Assembly: GCF_003028855.1 (NCBI RefSeq)
Contig: NZ_CP028324.1
Location: 2,480,001 to 2,544,000, forward strand
Reading direction: 5' to 3'
Length of the DNA: 64,000 nt
Origin: Pseudoduganella armeniaca
GTDB taxonomy: Bacteria; Pseudomonadota; Gammaproteobacteria; Burkholderiales; Burkholderiaceae_D
The notes beneath the pieces are model-generated. The model saw nothing but the letters and a program-made list of their open reading frames with translations. It did not search any database and was not told the origin of the DNA. A program made the position numbers and the translations under genes. This document shows, in pieces, positions 18,666 through 26,855 of the stretch (position 1 is its first letter; each line of letters opens with the position of its first letter).

Positions 18666-19970
18666 TCAACACAGGTGGATCGCGGCTGCCGCCCGTCGCA
18701 ATTCGGCGCGGAAATCCGGATGGGCGATGGCGATCAGCGCCTCGGCGCGCTGCCGTGCCGACTTGCCACGCAGCTGCGCCACACCGTATTCGGTGACGAC
18801 GTAGTTGATGTCGTTCTTGCCCGTGGTGACGTGGGTGCCCGGTGTCAGGGTGGGAACGATGCGCGAGATGGTACCGTCCTTGGCGGTGGACGGCAGCACG
18901 ATGAACGCCTTGCCGCCGCGCGAGCGGTTGGCGGCGCGCACGAAATCGACCTGGCCACCGGTGCCGGAATAGGGCAGGTGGGCGATGCTTTCCGAGCCAC
19001 ACTGGCCCAGCAGGTCAACCTGCAAGCTGGCGTTGATGGCGACCAGCTTGTCGTTCTGGCCGGCGATATACGGATCGTTGGTGAAGCTGACGGGATGCAT
19101 CTCCAGCATCGGATTGTGGTGCATGAAGTCGTACAGCTTTTTCGAGCCCAGCGCGAAGGTGGCCACCATCTTGCCGGGCATGAAGGTCTTGCGCCGGTTC
19201 GTCACGACGCCTTCCTGCACCAGCTTGAGGATGCCGTCGCCGATCATTTCCGTGTGGATGCCCAGGTCACGCTTGTGCGACAACTGCATCACCACCGCGT
19301 CCGGAATGCCGCCGTAGCCGATCTGCAGGGTGGAGCCGTCCTCGATCATGTCCGCCACGTAGCCGGCGATCGCCTCCTGCACCGGGCCGATCTTCGGCAG
19401 GCCGACTTCGAACACCGGCTCGTCGCTCGCCACGACGGCTGTCACCTGGTCGATATGAACATGGCACTGGCCATGCGCGAACGGCACGTTCGGATTGACT
19501 TCCAGGATGACGGCGCGGGCCTTGGCCACGGCGGCCATGGTGTAGTCGGCCGCCAGGCTGAGGGCGAAGAAGCCGTGTTCGTTCATCGGCGAGGCCAGCG
19601 CGAACACCACGTCCGCCGGGATCTGGCCACGCTCGATCAGCACGGGGATCTCGGAAAAGTACGCCGGCACGAAATCGGCCCAGCCCGCCTGGCCGGCCGC
19701 GCGCGAGGCGCCGCCGAAAAACAGTGCCAGGTGGCGAACGTTTTGCGTGGTCTCGCAGTCGAAATAACCATACTTGCGCAGCGCCAGGATCTGCGCCACC
19801 TTGATGTCATGCAGCTCGCGGCGCCGATCCGACAGGGCCGTCAGCAGCGCCGGCGGCTCGCCCGCGCCGGAAGGGACGATGATGCAGTCGCCGTCACGGA
19901 CGATGGCAATGGCATCGTGGGCGGAAACTTTTTTGTTTTCGTACAACGCTTGCGGACACTGATGTTGCAT
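18666..19970 (-). CDS. Acetyl-CoA hydrolase/4-hydroxybutyrate CoA-transferase family protein
   Basis: The 434-residue cytoplasmic enzyme belongs to the class I CoA-transferases of the Cat1/4-hydroxybutyrate CoA-transferase branch and moves CoA between short acyl acids. The length matches the family (about 430-440). GIHTEMIGDG places a likely catalytic Glu at 241, close to Glu238 reported for the Clostridium enzyme. The acyl/CoA-pocket segments GIPDAV and PYSGTGGQVDF are present. It is transcribed alone, divergent from the porin. The physiological acid cannot be read from the sequence. Confidence 0.85.
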   Translation of the reverse strand: MQHQCPQALYENKKVSAHDAIAIVRDGDCIIVPSGAGEPPALLTALSDRRRELHDIKVAQILALRKYGYFDCETTQNVRHLALFFGGASRAAGQAGWADFVPAYFSEIPVLIERGQIPADVVFALASPMNEHGFFALSLAADYTMAAVAKARAVILEVNPNVPFAHGQCHVHIDQVTAVVASDEPVFEVGLPKIGPVQEAIAGYVADMIEDGSTLQIGYGGIPDAVVMQLSHKRDLGIHTEMIGDGILKLVQEGVVTNRRKTFMPGKMVATFALGSKKLYDFMHHNPMLEMHPVSFTNDPYIAGQNDKLVAINASLQVDLLGQCGSESIAHLPYSGTGGQVDFVRAANRSRGGKAFIVLPSTAKDGTISRIVPTLTPGTHVTTGKNDINYVVTEYGVAQLRGKSARQRAEALIAIAHPDFRAELRRAAAAIHLC

Positions 19971-20081
19971 GGATGCAGCCTTTCTCGGTTAAAAGGAGGA
20001 ACACCTGCCGCGTCACTATACGCCGCCCGGCCGTTGCGGTATATCTGTCTTGTACCGCAGAGTATCCGCAAGGGTGCGATT

Positions 20082-20095
20082 GTGAGTCTCCGCAC
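20082..20095 (+). promoter_or_regulatory. Degenerate dyad upstream of the porin
   Basis: GTGAG-TCTC-CGCAC has one mismatch to the dyad consensus. A TACACT hexamer at 20116-20121 is centred 30 bp downstream, slightly short of the usual 32-33. This is a weak candidate. Confidence 0.3.
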
Positions 20096-20204
20096 AGAAA
20101 GCGCGCGCATGGGGGCTTACACTTTACCCAAGCTTTAGGAAAAGCATGCAACTTGGCAGAGCCGAGCCGATCGGCGATTTGTTGACTTGACCTAGAGACG
20201 TATC

Positions 20205-21337
20205 ATGAAGACCAGTTTCATGACGCGCCCACTGTGGGCGCTGGCGTGTGCGACGCCACTGACCTTTGCGCCACCGGCCGCTTGCGGCCAGGACCAGACC
20301 CAGGGGCCGGCTTCCGGCTCATCCGTCCAGGTGTACGGCACGCTCGATGCGGGCGCCGTGTCCGAGCATGACTGCCGCGGCGGCAGCTGCCCGTCCACCA
20401 AGATTTCCCCGGCGTATCGACCGGCTCCGTGATCGGCTTTACCGGCCGCGAAGCGCTCGGCAAGGATACTTCCGCCGTGTTCCGGCTGGAGGCGGGCATT
20501 CGCAACGATACCGGCCAGTCCGACCAGAACGGCCGCCTGTTCGGCAGCCAGGCCTATGTGGGCCTGGCCAACCGCTGGGGTGCCGTCACGGTCGGCCGCC
20601 AGTACGACGTGGGCTACGAAACGCTGTCCGAAGTGGCCGACCCGTTCCGCGGCGGCATGGCCGGCACGGCAACCAACCTGATGGGTAACGGCAACAAGCG
20701 CTCCGACAACACCGTCAAATACCGTTCCGCTTCCATCCATGGCTTCGTTGCCAGCGCGATCTACAGTTTCGGCGAGTCCGCCTTCAGCACGTCGCGCAAC
20801 CGCGCCTATGGCGCGATGATCGGCTACCAGGGCGGTCCGTTCACCCTGCGTGCGGCGCACCAGCGCAAGAACAACTTCCTGCAGGGCGCCGGCGCCACCA
20901 CGCCAGTGGACCTGTCGTCGCGCAATTCGCTGGTGGCCGCCAATGTGCACCTGGGCCAGGCCACCACCGTGTATGCCGCGTATGCCGTCAACCGCGGCGT
21001 CGGCAGCTCGCCGTGGGACCAGGACAATCCCTATGGCGCACTGGTGCTGGCCTCGCCGTCCACGCGCAGTAACGATGCGCTGGCCGGCGTGTCCTATGCC
21101 AGCGGGGCCGCCACCTACATGCTGTCGTACATCCGCAAGGACGACCGCACCCTGGCGAACCAGGATGCCAACCAGATCGCCGTCGGCATGACCTACTCGA
21201 TGTCGCGCCGCACGGCCTTCTACGCGGCCTATGCGCGCATCAAGGACCACAACGGCGCGCCCTATACGGTGGGGAACTTCAGCGAGAAAGGGCAGGGTCG
21301 CAGCGCCGTCAACATCGGCCTGCGCCACGCTTTCTGA
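20205..21337 (+). pseudogene. Gram-negative porin, one-base frameshift
   Basis: The signal peptide and first strand (SSVQVYGTLDAGAV) are read from ATG 20205. The barrel continues in another frame from about 20411 (IGFTGREALGKD) to the C-terminal aromatic end LRHAF. One added C in the run 20407-20410 restores SPGVSTGSVIGFTGRE and gives a protein of about 376 residues, normal for trimeric porins of Burkholderiales. The motif RLEAGI, the loop region and the terminal Phe needed for Bam-mediated insertion are intact. It would be a diffusion channel in the outer membrane. The two halves would be non-functional as written. Confidence 0.8.
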
Positions 21338-21389
21338 GCGTGTCGCGCGGTGTGCTAGATTCTGTGCTTTTGACAAGCACGGAGCGAGC

Positions 21390-22225
21390 ATGTACCTGAC
21401 TTATTTCAACGGCGCCTGGAACGAAGGCAACACCCCCTGTTCGGCGCCATGGACCACAGCGTGTGGCTCGGTTCCTCGGTCTTCGACGGCGCCCGTTCGG
21501 TACGCGGCCACATGCCCGACCTGCGCCCGCACCTGCAGCGCGTGATCCACTCGGCCGAGCGCCTGGGCATGCAGTGCCCGCTCTCGGTGGACGAGATGGA
21601 AGTGCTGGTGCGCGAAGGCGTGGCCAAGTTCCCGCCGGACGCGGAACTGTACATCCGTCCCCTCGTGTTCGCCACCGACGGCTTGCTGGTGCCGGTGCCG
21701 GAAAAGAGTGCCTTCGCCCTGACCCTGTTCGATGCGCCGATGCCGCCGTTCACCGGCTTCACGGCCTGCCTGTCCGCGCTGCTGCGCCCGGACGGCCGGA
21801 TGGCCCCGACGGACGCCAAGGCCTCCTCGCTGTACGCCAACACGACGCGCGTGCTGCGCGAGGCCAAGTCCAAGGGCTTCGATAATGCGGTGGTGTGCGA
21901 CATGGACGGCAACGTGGCCGAGTTCGCCACCGCCAACCTGTTCTTCGTCACGCCCGAGGGCGCCGTGGTCACGCCGGCGCTGAACGGCACCTTCCTGGCC
22001 GGCATCACGCGCGCGCGCGTGATCGCCTTGCTGAAGGAAGACGGCGTGCACGTGGAGGAGCGCAGCGTGCGGCCGGACGAGCTGACGACGGCCACGGAGA
22101 TCTTCAATACGGGCAACTTCGGCAAGGTGACGCCGTGCGTACGCTACGAGGAGCGGGCGTTGCCGGTGGGACCGGTGGCGACGCGGGCGCGTGATTTGTA
22201 CTTTGCGTTCCTGGAAGCGAATTAA
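21390..22225 (+). pseudogene. Class IV (branched-chain-type) aminotransferase, one-base frameshift
   Basis: The N terminus MYLTYFNGAWNEGNTP starts at ATG 21390. The rest, beginning FGAMDHSVWLGSSVFDGAR, is in another frame from about 21438. One added C in the C5 run 21433-21437 joins them as NTPLFGAMDH, giving 278 residues. The PLP lysine is likely in APTDAKASSLYAN, followed by the family segment VAEFATANLFFV and a late NTGNFGKVTP. The role is transamination of branched-chain or related amino acids in the cytoplasm, PLP-dependent. An internal ATG at 21449 could give a shortened protein lacking the first strands. Confidence 0.75.
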
Positions 22226-22245
22226 GCTGGGTTACCCCGCAGGTA

Positions 22246-22291
22246 GCAGGCACCGATCCGAGGACGGTGAGGCCCTCGGATCGGTGCCTGC
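22246..22291. repeat. Palindromic intergenic repeat, family A copy 2
   Basis: An 18-bp perfect inverted repeat (22246-22263 with 22274-22291) surrounds a 10-base loop. The arms contain GGCACCGATCCGAGG, as in copy 1. It lies between convergent genes. Confidence 0.85.
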
Positions 22292-22320
22292 CACCATGGG
22301 TTCTGCCAGAGTGTAAGCAA

Positions 22321-22884
22321 CTACTGCACCGCCTGCACCGCGCCGCAATCCTTGCCCAGCCAGCGCCCGCTGCTCTCGACCGTCATGTGGCGCGGCTGGC
22401 CCGGCGCGGCGCTGTCGACGGCCATGCGCATCGAAAAGCCGCTGTCGCCGTCGAAGATGACCTGGCCGTTGCCGCTGGAGGCGGGGTTGGTGCACTTGAA
22501 CTGTACTGCCAGGCCGCCTGGGATGGCGCTGCGGGTGCTTTTGCACTGGCCCGGCTGCCCGTGCGGCATGGTCGGGTTGGCAGCCTGCTCAGGTGTCACG
22601 CAGAATTTCACCTTGACACCGCCGCCCTCGGCCAGCGCCAACGTCACGCCCTGTTGCGCCAGCGCCTGCTCGATGGCTCGGCGCTGTTCCGGCGGCATGG
22701 CCGCCATCTGCTGCTGGGCCTGCGCCATCGCCTGCATCGCGGCAGGATCGGCGGCGGGGACCTTGCTGGTCATTTCCCACAGGCCGGGCTTGATGGACGC
22801 GGCCAGGGCCGGCAGCGTCAGCGCCGCCGACAGCAGGGCCGCGCGGCAGAGCGAGGTGAGGGCAGGGGTGGCGCAGGTGCTCAT
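22321..22884 (-). CDS. DUF3617 family periplasmic protein
   Basis: The 187-residue secreted protein has a signal peptide ending near LPALAA. The mature start IKPGLWEMTSKV is the hallmark of DUF3617. The middle has a Gln/Met-rich helix (residues about 55-85). The end carries paired cysteines (KFCVTPEQA, GQCKSTR, FKCTNP, KDCGAVQ), suggesting two disulfides. AGGAG precedes ATG 22884. The family's function is unknown. It is followed by a family A palindrome and lies 59 bp downstream of the OmpA-like lipoprotein gene, so the two could share a transcript. Confidence 0.8.
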   Translation of the reverse strand: MSTCATPALTSLCRAALLSAALTLPALAASIKPGLWEMTSKVPAADPAAMQAMAQAQQQMAAMPPEQRRAIEQALAQQGVTLALAEGGGVKVKFCVTPEQAANPTMPHGQPGQCKSTRSAIPGGLAVQFKCTNPASSGNGQVIFDGDSGFSMRMAVDSAAPGQPRHMTVESSGRWLGKDCGAVQAVQ

Positions 22885-22943
22885 GGTGTCTCCTGTCGTA
22901 ATCCCGGCCGCGGCGGCCGCCGGGTAGGGGGTAGCGCTGGGAA

Positions 22944-23630
22944 TCAGCTGCGTGGCGCCGCCTCGGCCACGTAGATCTCCACGCGGCGGTTGCGGGCGCG
23001 ACCGCTGTTGTCGTCGTTCGACGCGATCGGTTCGCGCGCGCCGCGGCCTTCGACGACGATGCGCGTCGGCGAGACACCCTTGGTCGCCAGGTAGTCGCGC
23101 GTGTGCGAGGCGCGCTCGATCGACAGCGGCTGGTTGATCGAATCGCTGCCCGTGCTGTCGGTGTGGCCGATGATCGTTACCGTGGTGGCCGGGTTCTCGT
23201 TCAGCGTGGTGGCGAAGCGGTCCAGGATCGGGCGGAAGTTGGACTTGATGTCGGCCCGGTTGGTGTCGAACGAGATGTCGCTCGGGATCTCCATTTTCAG
23301 GCGGTTGTCGGCGGTCTGCGTGACCTGCACGCCGGTGCCCTGGGTCGCCTGTTCCATCGTCTTCTTCTGCGCTTCCATGCGCTTGGACCAGATATTGCCG
23401 GCCACCGCGCCGACGGCCGCGCCCAGCACGGCGCCGCCGGCCGCACGGCCGCCGCCACCGCCGCTCGTCGAGGCGCCCAGGATCGCGCCCAGGCCGGCGC
23501 CGATGCCGGCACCGGTGGCGGTGCCGCGCTGTTCGGAATTCATGTCCGCGCAACCGGTGGCGCCGACCGTCATGGCCAGCGCGACGGCACCGGCGACCGC
23601 CTTCTTGCAGGTTTCGTTCAGGATGTTCAT
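22944..23630 (-). CDS. OmpA-family lipoprotein with glycine-zipper segment
   Basis: The 228-residue protein has a lipobox (VGATGC). A glycine-zipper membrane-inserting segment follows (about residues 38-80, repeated GAGIGAGLG/GAAVGAVAG patterns), then an OmpA C-terminal peptidoglycan-binding domain (ISFDTNRADIK, GHTDSTGSDSINQPLS, NRRVEIYV). It should tie the outer membrane to the cell wall (YiaD-like). AAGGAGG precedes ATG 23630. A terminator serving the next upstream gene lies at 23662-23703. Confidence 0.85.
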   Translation of the reverse strand: MNILNETCKKAVAGAVALAMTVGATGCADMNSEQRGTATGAGIGAGLGAILGASTSGGGGGRAAGGAVLGAAVGAVAGNIWSKRMEAQKKTMEQATQGTGVQVTQTADNRLKMEIPSDISFDTNRADIKSNFRPILDRFATTLNENPATTVTIIGHTDSTGSDSINQPLSIERASHTRDYLATKGVSPTRIVVEGRGAREPIASNDDNSGRARNRRVEIYVAEAAPRS

Positions 23631-23661
23631 GGGCGTTGTTCCTCCTTGTTATGGTGTGCCA

Positions 23662-23703
23662 CAAAAAAACACAGCGGCGTGCATTCTCATGCAGCGCCGC
23701 TGT
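23662..23703 (-). terminator. Terminator of the DUF5670 gene
   Basis: The stem ACAGCGGCG/CGCCGCTGT is extended by TGCA pairing and is followed, on the minus strand, by a T-run (A-run at 23662-23668 on the plus strand). Confidence 0.7.
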
Positions 23704-23720
23704 TGGTGTCGCTAGTCAAG

Positions 23721-23867
23721 CTAGACGCCGCGTCCGCTGATCAGGCGCAGCAGGATCATGATGACGGCCACGACCAGCAGGATGTGGATGAAACCGCCGA
23801 TGGTGTACGACGTGACCAGACCCAGCAGCCACAGAATGATAAGCACTACAGCAATTGTATAAAGCAT
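23721..23867 (-). CDS. DUF5670 (Lmo0937-like) small membrane protein, 48 aa
   Basis: The 48-residue protein has two hydrophobic helices (MLYTIAVVLIILWLLGLV, then IHILLVVAVIMILL) joined by TSYTIGG. This is the typical layout of Lmo0937-family stress peptides found by the dozen in soil Proteobacteria. AGAGGA precedes ATG 23867. An exact dyad (23958) with a GATAAT hexamer lies upstream and a terminator downstream, so it is probably monocistronic and stress-induced. Function unknown. Confidence 0.8.
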   Translation of the reverse strand: MLYTIAVVLIILWLLGLVTSYTIGGFIHILLVVAVIMILLRLISGRGV

Positions 23868-23957
23868 GATCGGATCCTCTCGTCTCAAGTTAATTATCCG
23901 GCGGTATGGTGCCGCGCCGTCGTGAAATCATTATCGTCCTGTCTACTGCTGGCTTCT

Positions 23958-23971
23958 GTTCGATGCCGTAC
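23958..23971 (-). promoter_or_regulatory. Dyad GTNCG-N4-CGNAC, site 2 (DUF5670 gene)
   Basis: GTTCG-ATGC-CGTAC. A GATAAT hexamer on the minus strand (23930-23935) is centred exactly 32 bp away. Confidence 0.65.
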
Positions 23972-24018
23972 ACTGGCAGAAAAAGTATTGGTAATTTTCC
24001 AACACAACAGCGCAGTGA

Positions 24019-24222
24019 CTACTTGTCGCCCAGCCGTGGCACCCAACCGAGCAGGCCGAGCAGCCCCGTCACGCCGAACAGCCCGATCACCAGGCCACCA
24101 GTCAGCAGCAGCATGATGGTCCATTCCGGCACGGCCGCCTCGGCCGTCTCCAGCTCCACGAAGCCGATCCGCGCCAACAGTAGGCCCAGCGCGATCAGCC
24201 AGCCCCAGATCATCCTGTTCAT
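24019..24222 (-). CDS. Small two-helix membrane protein, 67 aa
   Basis: The 67-residue protein has two hydrophobic helices (MIWGWLIALGLLLARIGFV and TIMLLLTGGLVIGLFGV) and a short charged C terminus. AGGAGG precedes tandem ATG codons at 24225 and 24222; spacing favours the second. A dyad with a CACAAT hexamer is upstream. I recognise no named family. Composition and context match the neighbouring small stress proteins. Confidence 0.75.
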   Translation of the reverse strand: MNRMIWGWLIALGLLLARIGFVELETAEAAVPEWTIMLLLTGGLVIGLFGVTGLLGLLGWVPRLGDK

Positions 24223-24305
24223 CATCTTCCTCCTGTCGATGGTTGCGCCTTGCGCCCGATGCTGCGGCGTGAATCGATTGTGTCGGCTGCTGTCGAGCCG
24301 GCTCT

Positions 24306-24319
24306 GTTCGCTGCCGCAC
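24306..24319 (-). promoter_or_regulatory. Dyad GTNCG-N4-CGNAC, site 3 (two-helix protein gene)
   Basis: GTTCG-CTGC-CGCAC. A CACAAT hexamer on the minus strand (24277-24282) is centred 33 bp away. Confidence 0.6.
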
Positions 24320-24323
24320 ACAG

Positions 24324-24355
24324 AAAAAAAAAGCCCCGTGGCATGCCACGAGGCT
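24324..24355 (-). terminator. Terminator of the glycine-zipper gene at 24381
   Basis: The hairpin AAGCCCCGTGGCATGCCACGAGGCTT region (24331-24355, one mismatch in the stem) is followed on the minus strand by nine T residues. Confidence 0.8.
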
Positions 24356-24380
24356 TGGACTGGACATCCGTCGGGAAGGT

Positions 24381-25154
24381 TCAGCGCGATTGCAGCATGC
24401 CATTCACGACCTTGACCTGGTCGCCCTGGCGCCACACCGGCGAGTCGGTGTGGAAGGTGCGCAGTTCGCCGTCGTTCATGCGCACGGTGACGTCGTACTT
24501 CTTGGTCGCTTTCATATTGCCCTCGACCTGGTTGCCGACGACGGCACCGCCGATGGCGCCGGCGATGGTGGCCAGGTCGCGGCCCTTGCCGTCGCCGACC
24601 TGGCGGCCCAGCAGGCCGCCCACGACGGCGCCGCCAGCCGCGCCCATGCCGCTGCCGGCGGCACGGGTCTTGGTCTCGCTGACGCTTTCGACCATGCCGC
24701 ACGATTGGCACACCGGCGTGGCCGCATGCTTGCGTTCAGCGGCGCGTTCGCGCGCACGTTCGCGTTCGCGTTCACGCTGCAGCGCTTCGTCGCGCACCGG
24801 CGCGGGCCGACGTGGCTCGGAGGCCGGCACGACCGGGGAGGCGATCACGTCGCCCGAGCTGCCGCTGGTGCCCAGCGCGCCGCTGCCGGAGGTGGAAACA
24901 CCGTTGACGGTGCCGGCGCCGGCGGCGTACTGGCTCGATTGGGTGGCCGGGCCCGGCGGTGCATAAGGCGCGGTGGCCAGTTGCTCGGCCGGCGGGGTGA
25001 CCAGCTGGTCGGGCCGGCCGGCCTTGTCGGACGAGGGCAGCCAGCCCATGAAGGCGGCGATGCCGACGCCGCAGAACAGGATCAACACGACGGCCGCGAT
25101 CAGCAGCACGGGGTGCAGGTTGTGGCGGGTCGGCGGGGTGCTTGGATGGTTCAT
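24381..25154 (-). CDS. Membrane-anchored glycine-zipper 2TM protein
   Basis: The 257-residue protein has a short N-terminal cytoplasmic part and one helix (PVLLIAAVVLILFCGVGIAAF). A Pro/Ser/Gly linker and a striking Arg/Glu tract (RERERERARERAAER, about residues 130-145) follow. Then comes a CQSC pair, a glycine-zipper 2TM region (AAGGAVVGGLLGRQVGDG ... GAIGGAVVGNQVEG), and a C-terminal SH3-like tail (YDVTVRMNDGELRTF). The SlyB/RcnB-like arrangement suggests an envelope-integrity role. It is divergent from the Crp/Fnr gene and shares its dyad. Confidence 0.8.
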   Translation of the reverse strand: MNHPSTPPTRHNLHPVLLIAAVVLILFCGVGIAAFMGWLPSSDKAGRPDQLVTPPAEQLATAPYAPPGPATQSSQYAAGAGTVNGVSTSGSGALGTSGSSGDVIASPVVPASEPRRPAPVRDEALQRERERERARERAAERKHAATPVCQSCGMVESVSETKTRAAGSGMGAAGGAVVGGLLGRQVGDGKGRDLATIAGAIGGAVVGNQVEGNMKATKKYDVTVRMNDGELRTFHTDSPVWRQGDQVKVVNGMLQSR

Positions 25155-25264
25155 GATGGGTCCCTTTTTTGTAGCGGCCGCGCGCGCAAGAACGCAAGAA
25201 AGCGTGGTGTGCAGGATCGCGCGAGCCTTTGCTGGCATTGTCCTTCCCGTCACCAGCATGTTCC

Positions 25265-25278
25265 GTGCGTCACCGTAC
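25265..25278. promoter_or_regulatory. Dyad GTNCG-N4-CGNAC, site 4 (divergent glycine-zipper and Crp/Fnr genes)
   Basis: GTGCG-TCAC-CGTAC. Hexamers are centred exactly 32 bp away on both sides: TACGCT (25301-25306) toward the regulator gene and GACAAT (minus strand, 25237-25242) toward the glycine-zipper gene. Confidence 0.7.
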
Positions 25279-25347
25279 ATACATGGGAATTGAGAGTCGT
25301 TACGCTGTTTCCTAACTTGTGCACATGCCAACCTATCAGGCTTACCG

Positions 25348-26064
25348 ATGAATCTGAACTTTGACACCGCGCACAGCAGCCATGCTTCGATGGTCACGCC
25401 CGGTAACCGATTGCTGGCCAGTCTCCCCGAGGACGACCTGGCCCAGCTCGAAGCCCATTGCGAGACGATCGACGCCGAAGTGGGCGATGTCCTGTTCGAG
25501 CCGGGGCAGACGATCCAGCACGTGTATTTCCCCGTCGACGCGCTGGTCTCGCTGCTGGCCGTCGCCGAAGGCCGCATGACGCTCGAAGTGGGCTCCGTCG
25601 GCCGCGAAGGCATGATCGGCGCTTCCGCCGCGCTGGGCAACGACGAGGCGCAGGTGCGCGCCGTCGTGCAGCGGGCCGGGCGCGCGCTGCGCATGAGCGC
25701 CGCCGAATTCGCCGCCTGCGCCGCCCGCTCGGAGTCGCTGCAGCACCTGCTGCATCGCTATACGGACACCTTGCTGGCGCAAGCGATCCAGATCGCCGTG
25801 TGCAGCCGCTTCCACGTGCTGGAGGCGCGCCTGGCGCGCTCGCTGCTCGTCACGCGCGACCGCCTGCAATCGGAGAAATTCCACCTGACCCACGAGTTCC
25901 TCGCCCATGCGCTGGGCGTGCGCCGTGTCGGCGTCACCAAGGCCGCCAGCGCGCTGCAGAACCAGAAGCTGATCTCCTACAGCCGCGGCAATATCGAGAT
26001 CCTCGATTCGAACGGGCTGGAAGCGGTATCGTGCCGCTGCTATGACCTCGTGAAGGAGCGTTGA
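25348..26064 (+). CDS. Crp/Fnr-family transcriptional regulator
   Basis: The 238-residue protein has a cyclic-nucleotide-binding-type beta barrel (about residues 20-125, with LFEPGQTIQHVYFPVDALVSLL) and a C-terminal winged helix (about 165-230). The recognition region is HEFLAHALGVRRVGVTKAASAL, typical of a large uncharacterised proteobacterial Crp/Fnr subgroup. The Fe-S cysteines of Fnr and the cAMP-contact RxS motif of Crp are absent, so the signal is unknown. It is the only Crp/Fnr gene in the window. It has a dyad and TACGCT hexamer at its own promoter, and eleven more copies of that dyad lie nearby. I infer that it binds them. Confidence 0.85.
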   Translation: MNLNFDTAHSSHASMVTPGNRLLASLPEDDLAQLEAHCETIDAEVGDVLFEPGQTIQHVYFPVDALVSLLAVAEGRMTLEVGSVGREGMIGASAALGNDEAQVRAVVQRAGRALRMSAAEFAACAARSESLQHLLHRYTDTLLAQAIQIAVCSRFHVLEARLARSLLVTRDRLQSEKFHLTHEFLAHALGVRRVGVTKAASALQNQKLISYSRGNIEILDSNGLEAVSCRCYDLVKER

Positions 26065-26138
26065 GCCCATCGTCAACCCGGTGCCGGGGTGCCGCGCCTG
26101 CTACCATGGCGGTCTTGAACCTTGTGGAGGTGGTAGTC

Positions 26139-26468
26139 ATGTACAAGCGCGTGGAAACCTGGCCGGACGATGCGGACGGCGAGGTGTTGCGACTGCTGGC
26201 GGAAAGCGGATTCGATTTCTCCGCCGAGGTGCCGATCGAATTCAACGTGGACGTGGAAGAGTGGCCGCCTGGCGAGGCATTGCTGGCCGAGTTGCGCAAG
26301 CATTACGACGACGTCGAATGCGTCGAGGCGGAGGATGGCGACCGGTTCGTCCAGTTCGTCGTCACGGGCCGCGTCAGCTACGATCTCGTCACTTCGGTGC
26401 AGCGCGCCGCGACGGAATTGGCGGCGCCGTTTGGCGGCTGGTGCGACTCGTGGGGCGCGAATGCTTGA
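26139..26468 (+). CDS. RraB-like ribonuclease E inhibitor family protein
   Basis: The 109-residue acidic protein starts YKRVETWPDDADGEVLRLLAESGFD and ends FGGWCDSWG. Its length, alpha/beta pattern and tail match the RraB (regulator of RNase E activity B) fold, in which the acidic protein binds RNase E and reduces turnover. GGAGG precedes ATG 26139; a longer frame from 26061 lacks a ribosome site. It is transcribed after the Crp/Fnr gene (75 bp gap) and ends before a family A palindrome. The family call is moderate. Confidence 0.65.
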   Translation: MYKRVETWPDDADGEVLRLLAESGFDFSAEVPIEFNVDVEEWPPGEALLAELRKHYDDVECVEAEDGDRFVQFVVTGRVSYDLVTSVQRAATELAAPFGGWCDSWGANA

Positions 26469-26493
26469 GTGAAGACCGCGGGCACAAACCCGA

Positions 26494-26548
26494 GGGGACA
26501 GGCACCTGTCTCGGGGCCTTGACGGCCCCGAGACAGGTGCCTGTCCCC
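26494..26548. repeat. Palindromic intergenic repeat, family A copy 3
   Basis: A 25-bp perfect inverted repeat (26494-26518 with 26524-26548) surrounds a 5-base loop. The arms contain GGACAGGCACC. It lies between convergent genes. Confidence 0.9.
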
Positions 26549-26569
26549 GGTGTCGATACGCTGCTGGAA

Positions 26570-26791
26570 TTAGCGGCTCGGCTTGCTGGTCTGGTTGCCG
26601 ATGACACCGCCGACGGCCGCACCGCCGACCGTGCCCAGTGCCGAGCCGCCCGACAGGGCCGAGCCGGCAACCGCGCCGACGCCGGCGCCGATGGCCGTGT
26701 TGCGGTCCTGCGTGGACATGCCGGAGCAGGCGGTCAGGCCCATGACGGCGCCGGCGATGGTGAGACGCATTGCGATCTGTTTGACGTTCAT
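26570..26791 (-). CDS. OsmB-like glycine-zipper lipoprotein, 73 aa
   Basis: The 73-residue lipoprotein (lipobox LTAC, Cys near 22) is followed by a glycine-zipper pair (NTAIGAGVGAVAGSAL, TVGGAAVGGVIGN). Length and layout match OsmB-type osmotically inducible outer-membrane lipoproteins. AAGGAG precedes ATG 26791. The BON gene lies 64 bp upstream on the same strand, so both are probably read from the dyad promoter at 27299. A palindrome downstream can end the transcript. Confidence 0.8.
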   Translation of the reverse strand: MNVKQIAMRLTIAGAVMGLTACSGMSTQDRNTAIGAGVGAVAGSALSGGSALGTVGGAAVGGVIGNQTSKPSR

Positions 26792-26855
26792 GATGTTCTC
26801 CTTGGGTGAGCTGGCCCGTTGCACGGGCACTTGAGTAGTGAGTTAAACGCGTTGC

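Noticed and set aside
20074..20095. GTGCG and CGCAC half-sites 12 bp apart upstream of the porin
   Set aside because: The spacing is not 4; the overlapping GTGAG-TCTC-CGCAC reading is listed only as a weak candidate.
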